Origin: Solirubrobacter sp963837485
Lineage (GTDB): Bacteria > Actinomycetota > Thermoleophilia > Solirubrobacterales > Solirubrobacteraceae
Length of the DNA: 64,000 nt
Assembly: GCA_963837485.1 (NCBI GenBank)
Contig: CAWINP010000004.1
Span: 806,001 to 870,000, forward strand
Direction: 5' to 3'
Shown here: positions 8,418 through 15,653 of the stretch, piece after piece
Numbering within the stretch: position 1 is the stretch's first letter
Layout: each line of letters opens with the position of its first letter
Translations under genes and position numbers: made by a program
Notes under the pieces: model-generated
What the model saw: only the letters and a program-made list of their open reading frames with translations
Told to the model about the DNA's origin: nothing
The model's database searches: none

Positions 8418-8576
8418 TCACAGCAAGGCGTCGAGGATCGCGAGGGACACCACGAAGATCAGGATGGCGAAGACGAGCACGGCGGCGAAGCGTCGCCGCG
8501 CATTGGCGACGCTGATCGTCTGACGCCGGTGTGGGGCAATTGGGACCAACGGGTCGTCCTTGCGCGGCGCGGGCAT
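8418..8576 (-). CDS. small single-pass membrane protein (52 aa)
   Basis: Starts MPAPRKDDPLVPIAPHRRQ; a basic region is followed by one hydrophobic helix (AVLVFAILIFVVSLAILDAL) at the C-terminus. It lies 19 bases downstream of a response regulator gene on the same strand, and a second protein of the same build (10919-11062) lies in the same cluster. No family recognised. The positive-inside charge pattern predicts a cytoplasmic N-terminus. Confidence 0.6.
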   Translation of the reverse strand: MPAPRKDDPLVPIAPHRRQTISVANARRRFAAVLVFAILIFVVSLAILDALL

Positions 8577-8595
8577 GCTCAGTCGAGCCGGATCC

Positions 8596-9162
8596 TCATG
8601 ACGCCGACGGATTGCGGACGGCTGCCAGCATCTGGGCAAGGCGCGCCCGGAGCACCGCAGGCTCGAGGCGAAGCGTGCGGGCGATCTCGTGCTGCGGCGT
8701 GCCGTGGATGAGCATTCCCAGGATCGGGCGATCCTCCGGAGTGAGCGTCTCGCCACTGGCGGCAAGCACGTCCGGGGAGACCGGCGGCAGGTAGGGGCGT
8801 CCCGCCGCGACCGTCCTGATCGCTTCGGCGAGCTGCATTCCCGTCGCGCCCTTGTGCAGCACGCCATCCGCGCCCGCGAGGATGGCAGGGACGGTGAGCC
8901 AGTCGTCGGCGAACGCGGAGTGCAGCAGCAGCGCGGGCGCGACGGCCTCGGCCTTGAGCCGCAGGCAGACGGACAGGCCGTCCTCGTCGGGCAGGCGGTA
9001 GTCGAGGATCACCACATCGGGGGCGGTGCGATAGAGCAGCGGCGTCAGCTCGACGGCGCTGGCCACGGCGCCGACGGGCTCCATGTCAGGCTGGGCGGTG
9101 AGCGCCGCGTTGAGGCCAAGCCGGACGGCGTAGTGGTCGTCGACGACGGCGACTCGAATCAT
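8596..9162 (-). CDS. response regulator with atypical output domain (188 aa)
   Basis: Receiver domain with the acidic DDH pair, phosphoacceptor Asp in VVILDYRLPDEDG and Lys in LHKGA. The remaining ~60 residues (RPILGMLIHGTPQHEIARTL and following) look like a short helix-turn-helix but not a full LuxR domain. A clear paralog lies at 39411-39992. ATG 9162 (MIRVAVVDDH) is preferred to one four codons upstream. It follows the kinase/regulator pair 9215-10836 and has its own palindromic box 36 bp upstream, so it may be separately controlled. Confidence 0.78.
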   Translation of the reverse strand: MIRVAVVDDHYAVRLGLNAALTAQPDMEPVGAVASAVELTPLLYRTAPDVVILDYRLPDEDGLSVCLRLKAEAVAPALLLHSAFADDWLTVPAILAGADGVLHKGATGMQLAEAIRTVAAGRPYLPPVSPDVLAASGETLTPEDRPILGMLIHGTPQHEIARTLRLEPAVLRARLAQMLAAVRNPSAS

Positions 9163-9197
9163 GCCGCGAAGCATGCCGCGCGGTGACCGCCGCGCCT

Positions 9198-9215
9198 ATG
9201 GGCGGGATTCCCCAT
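9198..9215. promoter_or_regulatory. operator-like palindrome, site 2 (ATGGGG box)
   Basis: Minus-strand sequence ATGGGGAATCCCGCCCAT, 36 bp upstream of the response regulator start at 9162 and touching the stop codon of the preceding regulator gene. Confidence 0.6.
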
Positions 9216-9874
9216 CATGGCTCGACGAGACCGCGCCGGATCGCGTAGCGCGTGAGCTCGACACGATTGCGCATGCCGAGCTTGGCGAGGATGTTCTCGC
9301 GGTGGCGCTCGACCGTGCGCACGCTGATCACGAGCTCGCGCGCGATCTCGTCGGTGGTGTGGGCCTCGGCGATCAGCGTGACCACCTCGCGCTCGCGCTC
9401 GGTCAACGGGTCGGGCGGGAGCGGCTCGCCCTCGGCGAGCTGTTGCAGGTGCTCGCGCAGCAGTGAGCGAACCATGCCGGGGTAGATGAAGGTCTCGCCG
9501 CGCAGCGCGGCTCGGCAGGCGGCGACGAGATCGCGGTCGGCCACGGTCTTGAGCACGTACCCGGAAGCGCCCGCCCGGACGGACTCGAGGAAGTAGTCCG
9601 CCACGTCATGCATCGAGAGCATCAGCACCCGCAGTTCCGGCCGCCGCCGCGTCAGCTCACGGGCGGCCTGGAGGCCGTTGCGTTTGGGCATGGCCACGTC
9701 GAGCAATGCGAGGTCGACGTCCGGCTGTAGGCCGCGGCTTACAGCGCCGATCCCGTCGTCGGCGACGGCGACGACGCGCAAATCGGGCGCCGCGTCGAGC
9801 AACATCCGCAGGCCGTCGCGTACGAGGCGATGATCGTCGGCAAGCAGCACACCGGCGTTCAGCGGCACGGTCAT
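9215..9874 (-). CDS. NarL/LuxR-family response regulator (219 aa)
   Basis: Receiver domain (LLADDHRLVRDGL, LALLDVAMPKRNG, YVLKTVAD) followed by a C-terminal LuxR helix-turn-helix with PLTEREREVVTLIAEAHTTD and VRTVERHRENILAKLGM. The ATG overlaps the stop of the cognate histidine kinase (ATGA, 9871-9874). It is closely related to the regulator at 12968-13618. It is one candidate for binding the ATGGGG palindromes that surround this cluster; the assignment is inference. Confidence 0.88.
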   Translation of the reverse strand: MTVPLNAGVLLADDHRLVRDGLRMLLDAAPDLRVVAVADDGIGAVSRGLQPDVDLALLDVAMPKRNGLQAARELTRRRPELRVLMLSMHDVADYFLESVRAGASGYVLKTVADRDLVAACRAALRGETFIYPGMVRSLLREHLQQLAEGEPLPPDPLTEREREVVTLIAEAHTTDEIARELVISVRTVERHRENILAKLGMRNRVELTRYAIRRGLVEP

Positions 9875-10836
9875 GGAGCGACCACCGGGATCCGCAGCGT
9901 GACGCTCGTCCCTCCGCCCGGCTGCGCGCGCAGATCGAGAGTGCCTCCCGCATAGAGCGCCCGCTCGCGCATGCCGGCGAGGCCGCGGCCGGAGTCGCCC
10001 ACGGCGAGCGGCAGCCCGCGGCCGTCGTCGCAGACACGCAGCTCGAGGACGCCGTCGCGACTGTCCAGGGCAACGAGCACGGCGCGGGCCGCGGCGTGAC
10101 GGACGACGTTGGTGAGGCTCTCCTGCGCAACGCGGTAGACCACCAGCTCTGTGGCGGGGTCGAGTGGCGGCAGTGCGGGATCGAGTCGCCGCGTCATCGC
10201 GATGCCGGAGCCGTCCGCAACCGCGGCCGTGAGCGAGACGAGCGCGCTGCGAAGCCCGAGCTCCTCGAGCGACTGGGGACGCAACCCTGCGGCGATCTCG
10301 CGGACCCGCTCGGCCCCGCCGCGGACCAGCCGCTGCAGCTCAGTGACGCGCGCCCCGGCCGGCTCGGGAACGTCGAGCGAGCCGAGCCCGAGCACGACGC
10401 CGGTCAGCAGCTGCCCGACCTCGTCATGGAGCTCCAGCGCGACACGTCGCCGCTCGTGCTCCTGGGCCTCGATCGCGCGCCGCCCGCTGGCACGACGCTC
10501 GTGCTCGAGACGCTCGAGCATTTGATTGAACGCGGTCGCGAGCTCGCGTACCTCGGGCCCGCCTCCGGTGGGCGGGAGGCGCATGCCGGGCTCACCTGGA
10601 TCGACTCGGTGCATCAGCGCGGTCAACCGCTCGAGCGGGTCCAGCGTGCGGCGCAGCAGCACGAGGTTCCCCAGCAACACCAGCGCCACGCCGATGGCCA
10701 GCACGAGCACCTCGCGCAACAGGAGATCCGAGCTGACGGTCGCGGGCGAGATCGCGAGCGCCACCGTCGCCGCGCCGAGCAGCGCCGCGTTGATCGCGAA
10801 GATCCGCCAGTACAACGACACGTCCCTGAGTCTCAT
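9871..10836 (-). CDS. NarL-partner sensor histidine kinase (321 aa)
   Basis: Two N-terminal membrane helices (residues about 10-60, short extracellular loop), a HAMP-like linker, a HisKA_3 dimerisation helix with the phospho-histidine in ELHDEVGQLLTGV, and a HATPase domain with RVAQESLTNVVRHA and DDGRGLPL. The start MRLRDVSLYWR at 10836 fits paralogs at 13615-14532 and 36799-37764. With so little outside the membrane it probably senses the envelope or an intramembrane signal. An ATGGGG palindrome lies 21 bp upstream. Confidence 0.86.
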   Translation of the reverse strand: MRLRDVSLYWRIFAINAALLGAATVALAISPATVSSDLLLREVLVLAIGVALVLLGNLVLLRRTLDPLERLTALMHRVDPGEPGMRLPPTGGGPEVRELATAFNQMLERLEHERRASGRRAIEAQEHERRRVALELHDEVGQLLTGVVLGLGSLDVPEPAGARVTELQRLVRGGAERVREIAAGLRPQSLEELGLRSALVSLTAAVADGSGIAMTRRLDPALPPLDPATELVVYRVAQESLTNVVRHAAARAVLVALDSRDGVLELRVCDDGRGLPLAVGDSGRGLAGMRERALYAGGTLDLRAQPGGGTSVTLRIPVVAP

Positions 10837-10856
10837 GCGCGTGCCGCGCGGACTGA

Positions 10857-10874
10857 ATGGGGAGCAGGGCCCAA
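10857..10874. promoter_or_regulatory. operator-like palindrome, site 3 (ATGGGG box)
   Basis: Plus-strand ATGGGGAGCAGGGCCCAA, one mismatch at the outer end, 21 bp upstream of the kinase start at 10836. Confidence 0.5.
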
Positions 10875-10879
10875 GGCGG

Positions 10880-10897
10880 CCGGGCAACGCTCCCCAT
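10880..10897. promoter_or_regulatory. operator-like palindrome, site 4 (ATGGGG box)
   Basis: Minus-strand ATGGGGAGCGTTGCCCGG: one strong half and one weaker half, six bases from site 3. Together they may form a tandem operator for the kinase-regulator operon. Confidence 0.45.
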
Positions 10898-10918
10898 GCA
10901 AGCCCATTCGTCGTGGAC

Positions 10919-11062
10919 TCAGAACACGGCGATCGCCGCGAGCACGGCGATCACGGCCACAAGCAGCGCCAGCACGACCATCGCGGCCTTGCGTTGTCGC
11001 CCGCGCGCCGCGGTCGGTCCGGGCGTGGCCATCTGGTCGCCGCTGCGAGGAGGGATGCTCAT
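10919..11062 (-). CDS. small single-pass membrane protein (47 aa)
   Basis: MSIPPRSGDQMATPGPTAAR, a short basic segment RGRQRKAA, then one hydrophobic C-terminal helix (VVLALLVAVIAVLAAIAVF). Same build as the 52-residue protein at 8418-8576. It lies upstream of the kinase gene on the same strand, with two ATGGGG palindromes 60 and 115 bp upstream of its start. Possibly an accessory of the two-component system; no family recognised. Confidence 0.6.
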   Translation of the reverse strand: MSIPPRSGDQMATPGPTAARGRQRKAAMVVLALLVAVIAVLAAIAVF

Positions 11063-11121
11063 GTGCGGTCCTTTCGATCGGGTACCTGCTGCGATCGTCC
11101 GTCACCGGCGGACGCGGGGAA

Positions 11122-11139
11122 ATGGGGAGTGGCGCCCAT
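11122..11139. promoter_or_regulatory. operator-like palindrome, site 5 (ATGGGG box)
   Basis: ATGGGGAGTGGCGCCCAT, with both half-sites complete. It lies in the divergent gap between the small membrane protein (minus) and the antiporter (plus). Confidence 0.65.
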
Positions 11140-11159
11140 CTCCGCCTCGCGACGTGCGT

Positions 11160-11173
11160 GGTGATCCATCACC
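11160..11173. promoter_or_regulatory. inverted repeat GGTGAT-CC-ATCACC
   Basis: Six-base arms separated by two bases, between ATGGGG sites 5 and 6 in the antiporter upstream region. It could be another protein-binding site or chance. Confidence 0.25.
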
Positions 11174-11176
11174 GGC

Positions 11177-11194
11177 ATGGGGAGTAACGCCCAT
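11177..11194. promoter_or_regulatory. operator-like palindrome, site 6 (ATGGGG box)
   Basis: ATGGGGAGTAACGCCCAT, exactly 55 bp from site 5 (about five helical turns) and 70 bp upstream of the antiporter ATG. The spacing suits cooperative binding or looping. Confidence 0.65.
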
Positions 11195-11263
11195 GGAGCG
11201 GGGGCGCTTCGCGTTCCATGCTGGCTGCGTGCATTGCCCGCCGCTCAGCCGAGGCCGCCTCTG

Positions 11264-12517
11264 ATGGTGTTCGCGATCGGGCTCTTCGCGGCCGCGCTCG
11301 CGCTGATCGCCAGCGAGCGGATCGACCGGACGAAGGTCGCGCTGCTCGGGGCGATCGCGCTGCTGCTGACGCAGACCATCGATCAGGAGGTCGCGATCGA
11401 TGCGATCGACTGGAACACGCTCGGGCTGCTCGCCGGGATGATGCTGATGGTCAAGCTGACCGAGCCGACCGGCGTCTACAACTGGCTGGCGATCCGCGCC
11501 GGGCAGCTGTCGCAGGGCAGGCCGCTTGCCGTCGTCGCGTCGCTGGCCTTGACGACGGCAGTGCTGTCGGCGTTCCTGGACAACCTCACGACAGTGCTGT
11601 TGATGGTGCCGATCACATTCCTGCTCGCCGACACGCTCGACATCGACCCGATCCCGCTCGTGATCACCGAGATCGTGGTGTCGAACATCGGCGGCACCGC
11701 GACACTGATCGGCGACCCGCCGAACATCCTCATCGCGGGCGCGACGGGGCTGTCCTTCACCGCGTTCATCGTGCATCTCGCGCCCATCGCCGCAGTCACG
11801 TTCGTGGCCGCGACGGGCGCCCTGTATCTGGTCTTCCGATCCCGGCTGCGGATTACCCCGGAGGCGCGCAAGCACGTCGCGGCGCTCGATGCGCGCCGCT
11901 CGATCGAGGACATGGCGGAGCTCAAGCGCACCGTCCCGATCCTGGTCGCAACGATCCTGCTGTTCTTCGCCCACCAAGCGCTCCATCTGGAACCCGCCAC
12001 CGTTGCGTTGACCGGCGCGTCGGTGATGCTCGTGGTCACGCGCCAGCCGGTCGAGCGCGCGCTGGCCGGGATCGAGTGGCCGACCCTGTTCTTCTTCATC
12101 GGCCTGTTCGTGATGGTCGGCGCGCTTGAGCACACCGGCGCGATCGACGGCGTCGCCAACGGCATCGCGGACGTCACCGCCGGCAACCGCAGCGCCGAGC
12201 TGCTCGGCATCGCCTGGGTATCGGCGCTCGGCTCCGGACTGGTCGACAACATCCCCTTCACCGCCGCCATGATCCCGGTCGTCGACGATCTCCAGGGCGA
12301 GTCGAACGACGATGCCTACTGGTGGGCGCTCGCCCTCGGCGCCTGCTTCGGCGGTAACGCGACGCTGATCGCCGCCGCCGCCAACGTCGCCGCCGCCGGC
12401 ATGGCCGCGCGCGCCGGGCGCCCTATCGGCTTCGTGACGTTCCTGCGCATCGGGGCCCCGGTCACGCTCGGCTCGATGCTGCTCGCCACCGCCTACATCG
12501 CACTGCGTTACCTGTGA
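11264..12517 (+). CDS. ArsB/NhaD-type ion transporter (417 aa)
   Basis: Polytopic membrane protein of the ion transporter superfamily (NhaD/ArsB/citrate-type). Signature stretches are LDNLTTVLLMVPITFLLAD, NIGGTATLIGDPPNILIA and, in the second repeat, GLVDNIPFTAAMIPVV and FGGNATLIAAAANV; the paired re-entrant Asn/Thr motifs are diagnostic. It probably exchanges Na+/H+ or exports an oxyanion; sequence alone does not decide. Start ATG 11264. Its stop overlaps the GTG of the CBS gene by four bases, so they form an operon, with ATGGGG palindromes upstream. Confidence 0.83.
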   Translation: MVFAIGLFAAALALIASERIDRTKVALLGAIALLLTQTIDQEVAIDAIDWNTLGLLAGMMLMVKLTEPTGVYNWLAIRAGQLSQGRPLAVVASLALTTAVLSAFLDNLTTVLLMVPITFLLADTLDIDPIPLVITEIVVSNIGGTATLIGDPPNILIAGATGLSFTAFIVHLAPIAAVTFVAATGALYLVFRSRLRITPEARKHVAALDARRSIEDMAELKRTVPILVATILLFFAHQALHLEPATVALTGASVMLVVTRQPVERALAGIEWPTLFFFIGLFVMVGALEHTGAIDGVANGIADVTAGNRSAELLGIAWVSALGSGLVDNIPFTAAMIPVVDDLQGESNDDAYWWALALGACFGGNATLIAAAANVAAAGMAARAGRPIGFVTFLRIGAPVTLGSMLLATAYIALRYL

Positions 12518-12981
12518 GCCCGCGCCGCTTCACCGACCCGCTCGTCCGCGACGCCCCGCTCCTGCGCGCCGAGCAGACCGTCGCCGACGCCCTGCGCGCG
12601 ATGGACGAGTCCGGCCTGCCCGCGGTGCCCATCGTCGACGGCGACGGGCGGTTGCTCGGCATCTTCGGCGAGCGCGAGTTCATCGGCGCGCTGTTCCCCG
12701 GCTACCTCAAAGAGATGAGCTTCGCAGGCTTCGTCCCTCGCGAGCTCGAGAGCGCACTCGAGAAGCGCGCCGCGTGTGGCCGCGAGCCGATCGGTGCGCA
12801 TCTCAACACCGACCACATCGAGGTCGAAGACGACTACTCCGACCTGCAGATCGCCGAGATCTTCCTCCACCACCGCGCCCTTCTGATCCCGGTGCTCGAA
12901 GCCGGCCGGCGTGTGGCCGGCGTGATCACCCGCCGCGACTTCACGCGCGCGCTCGCCCAGCGGCTCCTCAAGGCTCGATGA
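12514..12981 (+). CDS. CBS-domain protein (155 aa)
   Basis: Two CBS motifs: TVADALRAMDESGLPAVPIV with LLGIFGEREFIGAL, and SDLQIAEIFLHHRALLIPVL with VAGVITRRDF. The insert between them is longer than usual. It begins at GTG in a GTGA overlap with the antiporter stop, so a regulatory subunit sensing adenine nucleotides for that transporter is the natural inference. Its 3' end overlaps by 14 bases the 3' end of the convergent response regulator gene. Confidence 0.82.
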   Translation: MSPRRFTDPLVRDAPLLRAEQTVADALRAMDESGLPAVPIVDGDGRLLGIFGEREFIGALFPGYLKEMSFAGFVPRELESALEKRAACGREPIGAHLNTDHIEVEDDYSDLQIAEIFLHHRALLIPVLEAGRRVAGVITRRDFTRALAQRLLKAR

Positions 12982-13618
12982 GGCCCCGGCGGATCGCGTA
13001 GCGGGTCAGCTCGACGCGGTCGCGCATGCCCAGCTTGGCGAGCAGGTGCTCGCGGTGGCGTTCGACCGTCTTGCGCGAGATCCCGAGCTCCAGCGCGATC
13101 TGCTCGCTCGTATAGGCCTCCGCAACGAGCTTGACGACCTCGAGCTCGCGCGGCGTGAGCGGATCCGAGGGCGCCGCCTCGCCGTCGCGGGCGCGATCCA
13201 GGTAGTCGCGGATCAGCGTCGCGATCCCGCTCGGATACAGGAACGGCTGGCCGCGCAGGACCGCCCGGCACGCCTCGACCAGGTCGCGATCGGCCGCCGA
13301 CTTGAGCACGTAGCCGGACGCGCCGGCGCGCAACGCCTCGAACAGGTACTGCTCGTTGTCGTGCATCGAGAGCATCAGGACGCGCAGCTCGGGATGCTCG
13401 CGCGTGAGCTGGAGCGCGGCCTGCAGCCCGGTCAGGCGCGGCATCGAGACGTCCAGCACGGCCAGCTCCAGCGCCGTGCGGCCGGCGAGCTGCACCGCCT
13501 CGGCGCCGTCGCCCGCCTCTGCCACGACCGTCAGGTCCGGCTGCGCATCGAGGATCATGCGCAGCCCGCGCCGCACCATCACGTGATCGTCGGCAAGCAG
13601 GACTCGCGCCGGCTTCAT
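12968..13618 (-). CDS. NarL/LuxR-family response regulator (216 aa)
   Basis: Receiver with LLADDHVMVRRGL, phosphoacceptor in LAVLDVSMPRLTG and YVLKSAAD; LuxR helix-turn-helix with LTPRELEVVKLVAEAYTSEQ and RKTVERHREHLLAKLGM. Close paralog of the regulator at 9215-9874, including the ending RYAIRRGLIEP. ATG 13618 overlaps the kinase stop (ATGA). Its recognition helix is nearly identical to that paralog's, so both may bind the same ATGGGG sites. Confidence 0.88.
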   Translation of the reverse strand: MKPARVLLADDHVMVRRGLRMILDAQPDLTVVAEAGDGAEAVQLAGRTALELAVLDVSMPRLTGLQAALQLTREHPELRVLMLSMHDNEQYLFEALRAGASGYVLKSAADRDLVEACRAVLRGQPFLYPSGIATLIRDYLDRARDGEAAPSDPLTPRELEVVKLVAEAYTSEQIALELGISRKTVERHREHLLAKLGMRDRVELTRYAIRRGLIEP

Positions 13619-14532
13619 CGCGGCAGCACCAGTCGCACGGTCATCCCACCGCCGGAGCGCGGCGTGAGCTCCAGCCGTGCGCCGACGAGCACAGAGCGCT
13701 CTCGCATGCCGCGCAGTCCCGTGCCCTCGCCCACGTGCGCGGGCAGGCCCTTGCCGTCGTCGGTGACCACGAGCACGACGCCGCGGTCCTCGCGACGCAG
13801 GCTGAGCGTCGCCACGCGAGCGTCGGCGTGGCGTGCCACGTTGGTCAGCGCCTCCTGCGCGACGCGGTAGACGACCAGTTCCTCTTCCGGCGCGAGATCC
13901 CCGACGGCGTTCAGATCTCGCTCGACCCGAATCCGCGCGGTTCGCTGGACCGCGACCGTCAACGCCGACAGGGCGGCCACGAGACCGAGATCGTCGAGCG
14001 CCTCGGGGCGCAGACGGCGCGCGATCGCCCGCACATCCGACAGTGCGCCGCGTACGGCCTCGCGAGCGTCCGCGAAGCCCTCGCCGGCGATGTCGAGCAC
14101 GAGCAGCACGCCCGTCAGCGTCTGGCCGATCTCGTCGTGCAGCTCGCGCGCGATCCGCAGGCGCTCCGCTTCCTGCGCAGCCAGCGCGCGGCGCGCGCTC
14201 TCGCGCCGCTCGGCCTCGAGGCGCTCGAGCATCTCGTCGACCGCTGCCGCGACGTCGCGCACCTCCGGATCCGCCGCGCGCAAGGCGCTGCGCGCGCCAG
14301 GGTGCAGCGGATCGACCGAGCGTGCAAAGGCGGCCAGCCGGCCGAGCGGCGCGAGCGCCCGGCGTAGCAGCACGAGATCGAGGCCCAGCATGACCGCGAG
14401 TCCGGGCACGAGCACCGCGACCTCCCACAACGCCACTGGGAAGCTGACGGTTGCCGGGGACACGACCAGCACCAGCGTCGCGGCCGCGAGCACGGCGGCG
14501 TTGCCGGCGAACACCTTCCACAGCAGCGGCAC
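13615..14532 (-). CDS. NarL-partner sensor histidine kinase (305 aa)
   Basis: Two N-terminal membrane helices, a HAMP-like linker, HisKA_3 helix with ELHDEIGQTLTGVLLV and a HATPase domain with VYRVAQEALTNVARHADARV and DDGKGLPAHVG. The GTG at 14532 gives VPLLWKVFAGNAAVLAAAT, aligning with the N-terminus of the kinase at 9871-10836; the frame stays open further upstream but without homology. An ATGGGG palindrome lies 27 bp upstream, in the gap shared with the divergent small membrane protein at 14620. Confidence 0.85.
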   Translation of the reverse strand: MPLLWKVFAGNAAVLAAATLVLVVSPATVSFPVALWEVAVLVPGLAVMLGLDLVLLRRALAPLGRLAAFARSVDPLHPGARSALRAADPEVRDVAAAVDEMLERLEAERRESARRALAAQEAERLRIARELHDEIGQTLTGVLLVLDIAGEGFADAREAVRGALSDVRAIARRLRPEALDDLGLVAALSALTVAVQRTARIRVERDLNAVGDLAPEEELVVYRVAQEALTNVARHADARVATLSLRREDRGVVLVVTDDGKGLPAHVGEGTGLRGMRERSVLVGARLELTPRSGGGMTVRLVLPR

Positions 14533-14558
14533 GGGAACGAGCCTAGACCGCTCGCGTG

Positions 14559-14576
14559 ATGGGGAGCACTGCCCAT
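14559..14576. promoter_or_regulatory. operator-like palindrome, site 7 (ATGGGG box)
   Basis: ATGGGGAGCACTGCCCAT, both halves complete, 27 bp upstream of the kinase (minus) and 44 bp upstream of the small membrane protein gene (plus). Confidence 0.65.
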
Positions 14577-14619
14577 TTCGGGCACGCGTACCGGCGTCAA
14601 TGATCGAGGCGAGACCCCG

Positions 14620-14772
14620 ATGCCCGACATGACCGACGAAAACACGCAGGACGACGACGAGCGCACCGTCGTCGAGTTCCACGGATCGCGGGCGATGTAT
14701 CTCGTCAACACCGCGATCGGCATCATCACGTTCGTCGCGATGATCGTCATCGTGATCGTGCACCTGCTGTAG
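14620..14772 (+). CDS. small single-pass membrane protein (50 aa)
   Basis: MPDMTDENTQDDDERTVVEF, an acidic N-terminus, then one hydrophobic C-terminal helix (NTAIGIITFVAMIVIVIVHL). It is divergent from the second two-component pair and shares the site-7 palindrome with it. Third small membrane protein of this cluster; no family recognised. Confidence 0.6.
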   Translation: MPDMTDENTQDDDERTVVEFHGSRAMYLVNTAIGIITFVAMIVIVIVHLL

Positions 14773-14845
14773 CCGGCCTACCGGCGTGAGGCGCTGGCAT
14801 CGCCACTCTTGGCGTGCCGGGAAGTCTGGTCGGCGTGGCTTTGCC

Positions 14846-15257
14846 ATGTCCGAGATCACTGACTTCGCCCTCATTCTGCTGCCCATCGCCGGAGGACCGG
14901 CGCTTGCGATCCTCTCGACGCGCGTCCGCGCGCGACTCCCGCTTCCCACGCCGGGGATCTTTCTCCTGGCCGCGGCCGTCGTCGCGCAGCTGTTCCCGGC
15001 CGTGGGCGAATCGGTGTCGAGCGGTAACGCTCGCTCGCGCGCGGTTGGAGCCCGGGGACCGCATCTTCATCGCCTGGAGCGGGCTCAAGGGTGCCGTGCC
15101 GATCTTGCTCGCCGCGTTCGCGGTGCTCGACGGCGTCGACGGCGCGAGCACCGTCTACGGACTCGTCTTCGTCGCCGTCCTCTTCTCCGTGTTCGGCCAG
15201 GGGAGCCTCGTCCCCGCGGTAGCTCGGCGAGCGCTCTCGTCAAGCGCGAGGGCGTGA
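14846..15257 (+). pseudogene. CPA-type Na+(K+)/H+ antiporter, internal deletion and frameshift
   Basis: The start MSEITDFALILLPIAGGP and PLPTPGIFLLAAAVVAQLFP are the first membrane helices of a cation:proton antiporter. Around 15030 the reading jumps to another frame holding the end of the transporter: LEPGDRIFIAWSGLKGAVPI, TVYGLVFVAVLFSVFGQGSL and VPAVARR. At least two thirds of a normal antiporter is missing between these parts. No complete product can be made. Confidence 0.72.
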
Positions 15258-15653
15258 AGCCGAGGACGGGACCCGGGCTTGTGGTCCGGGACATTGCGGC
15301 GGCTGGGCCCGGGACGGTCAGCGCTCGCCCCGGGCGTGGCCCCAGCCGCGGGCGCCTGAGCCGGGAAAGCGCCCGGTCGCCACGATGCGGCGAGCCGGAC
15401 CCGGCACGGGTGTGGCGGCGCACCGCATGCACACGACCTCTAGCCCCCGAGCTCACAACGAGGCAAGCAGACGGTAAGGCCACGAACACCTGGGCCTCCG
15501 ACTGCCGCCTCGATCCGCCGTTCCGAGTGCGCCCCGTCCGTCGGCCGGCGAACCGCTTCGTCGGTCGGAGCTCGTAAGCCGGCTAACCGGGTGGCGCGAG
15601 GACTGACCCTAGGTGGCCGGTGCTGCGCATCCGCTTCGGTAGTCGTGACAGGC
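15258..15653. other. non-coding stretch with GGCGAACC-type motifs
   Basis: No supported gene. It contains GGCGAACC at 15547-15554 and GGCTAACC at 15581-15588, a motif recurring in many gaps of this window, and CGGTAGT at 15637-15643, eleven bases before the next ATG, resembling the GGGTAG promoter element described elsewhere here. Confidence 0.4.

Noticed and set aside
10896..10907. ATGCAAGCCCAT as an eighth ATGGGG box
   Set aside because: Only one half-site fits and spacing is wrong; it overlaps site 4.
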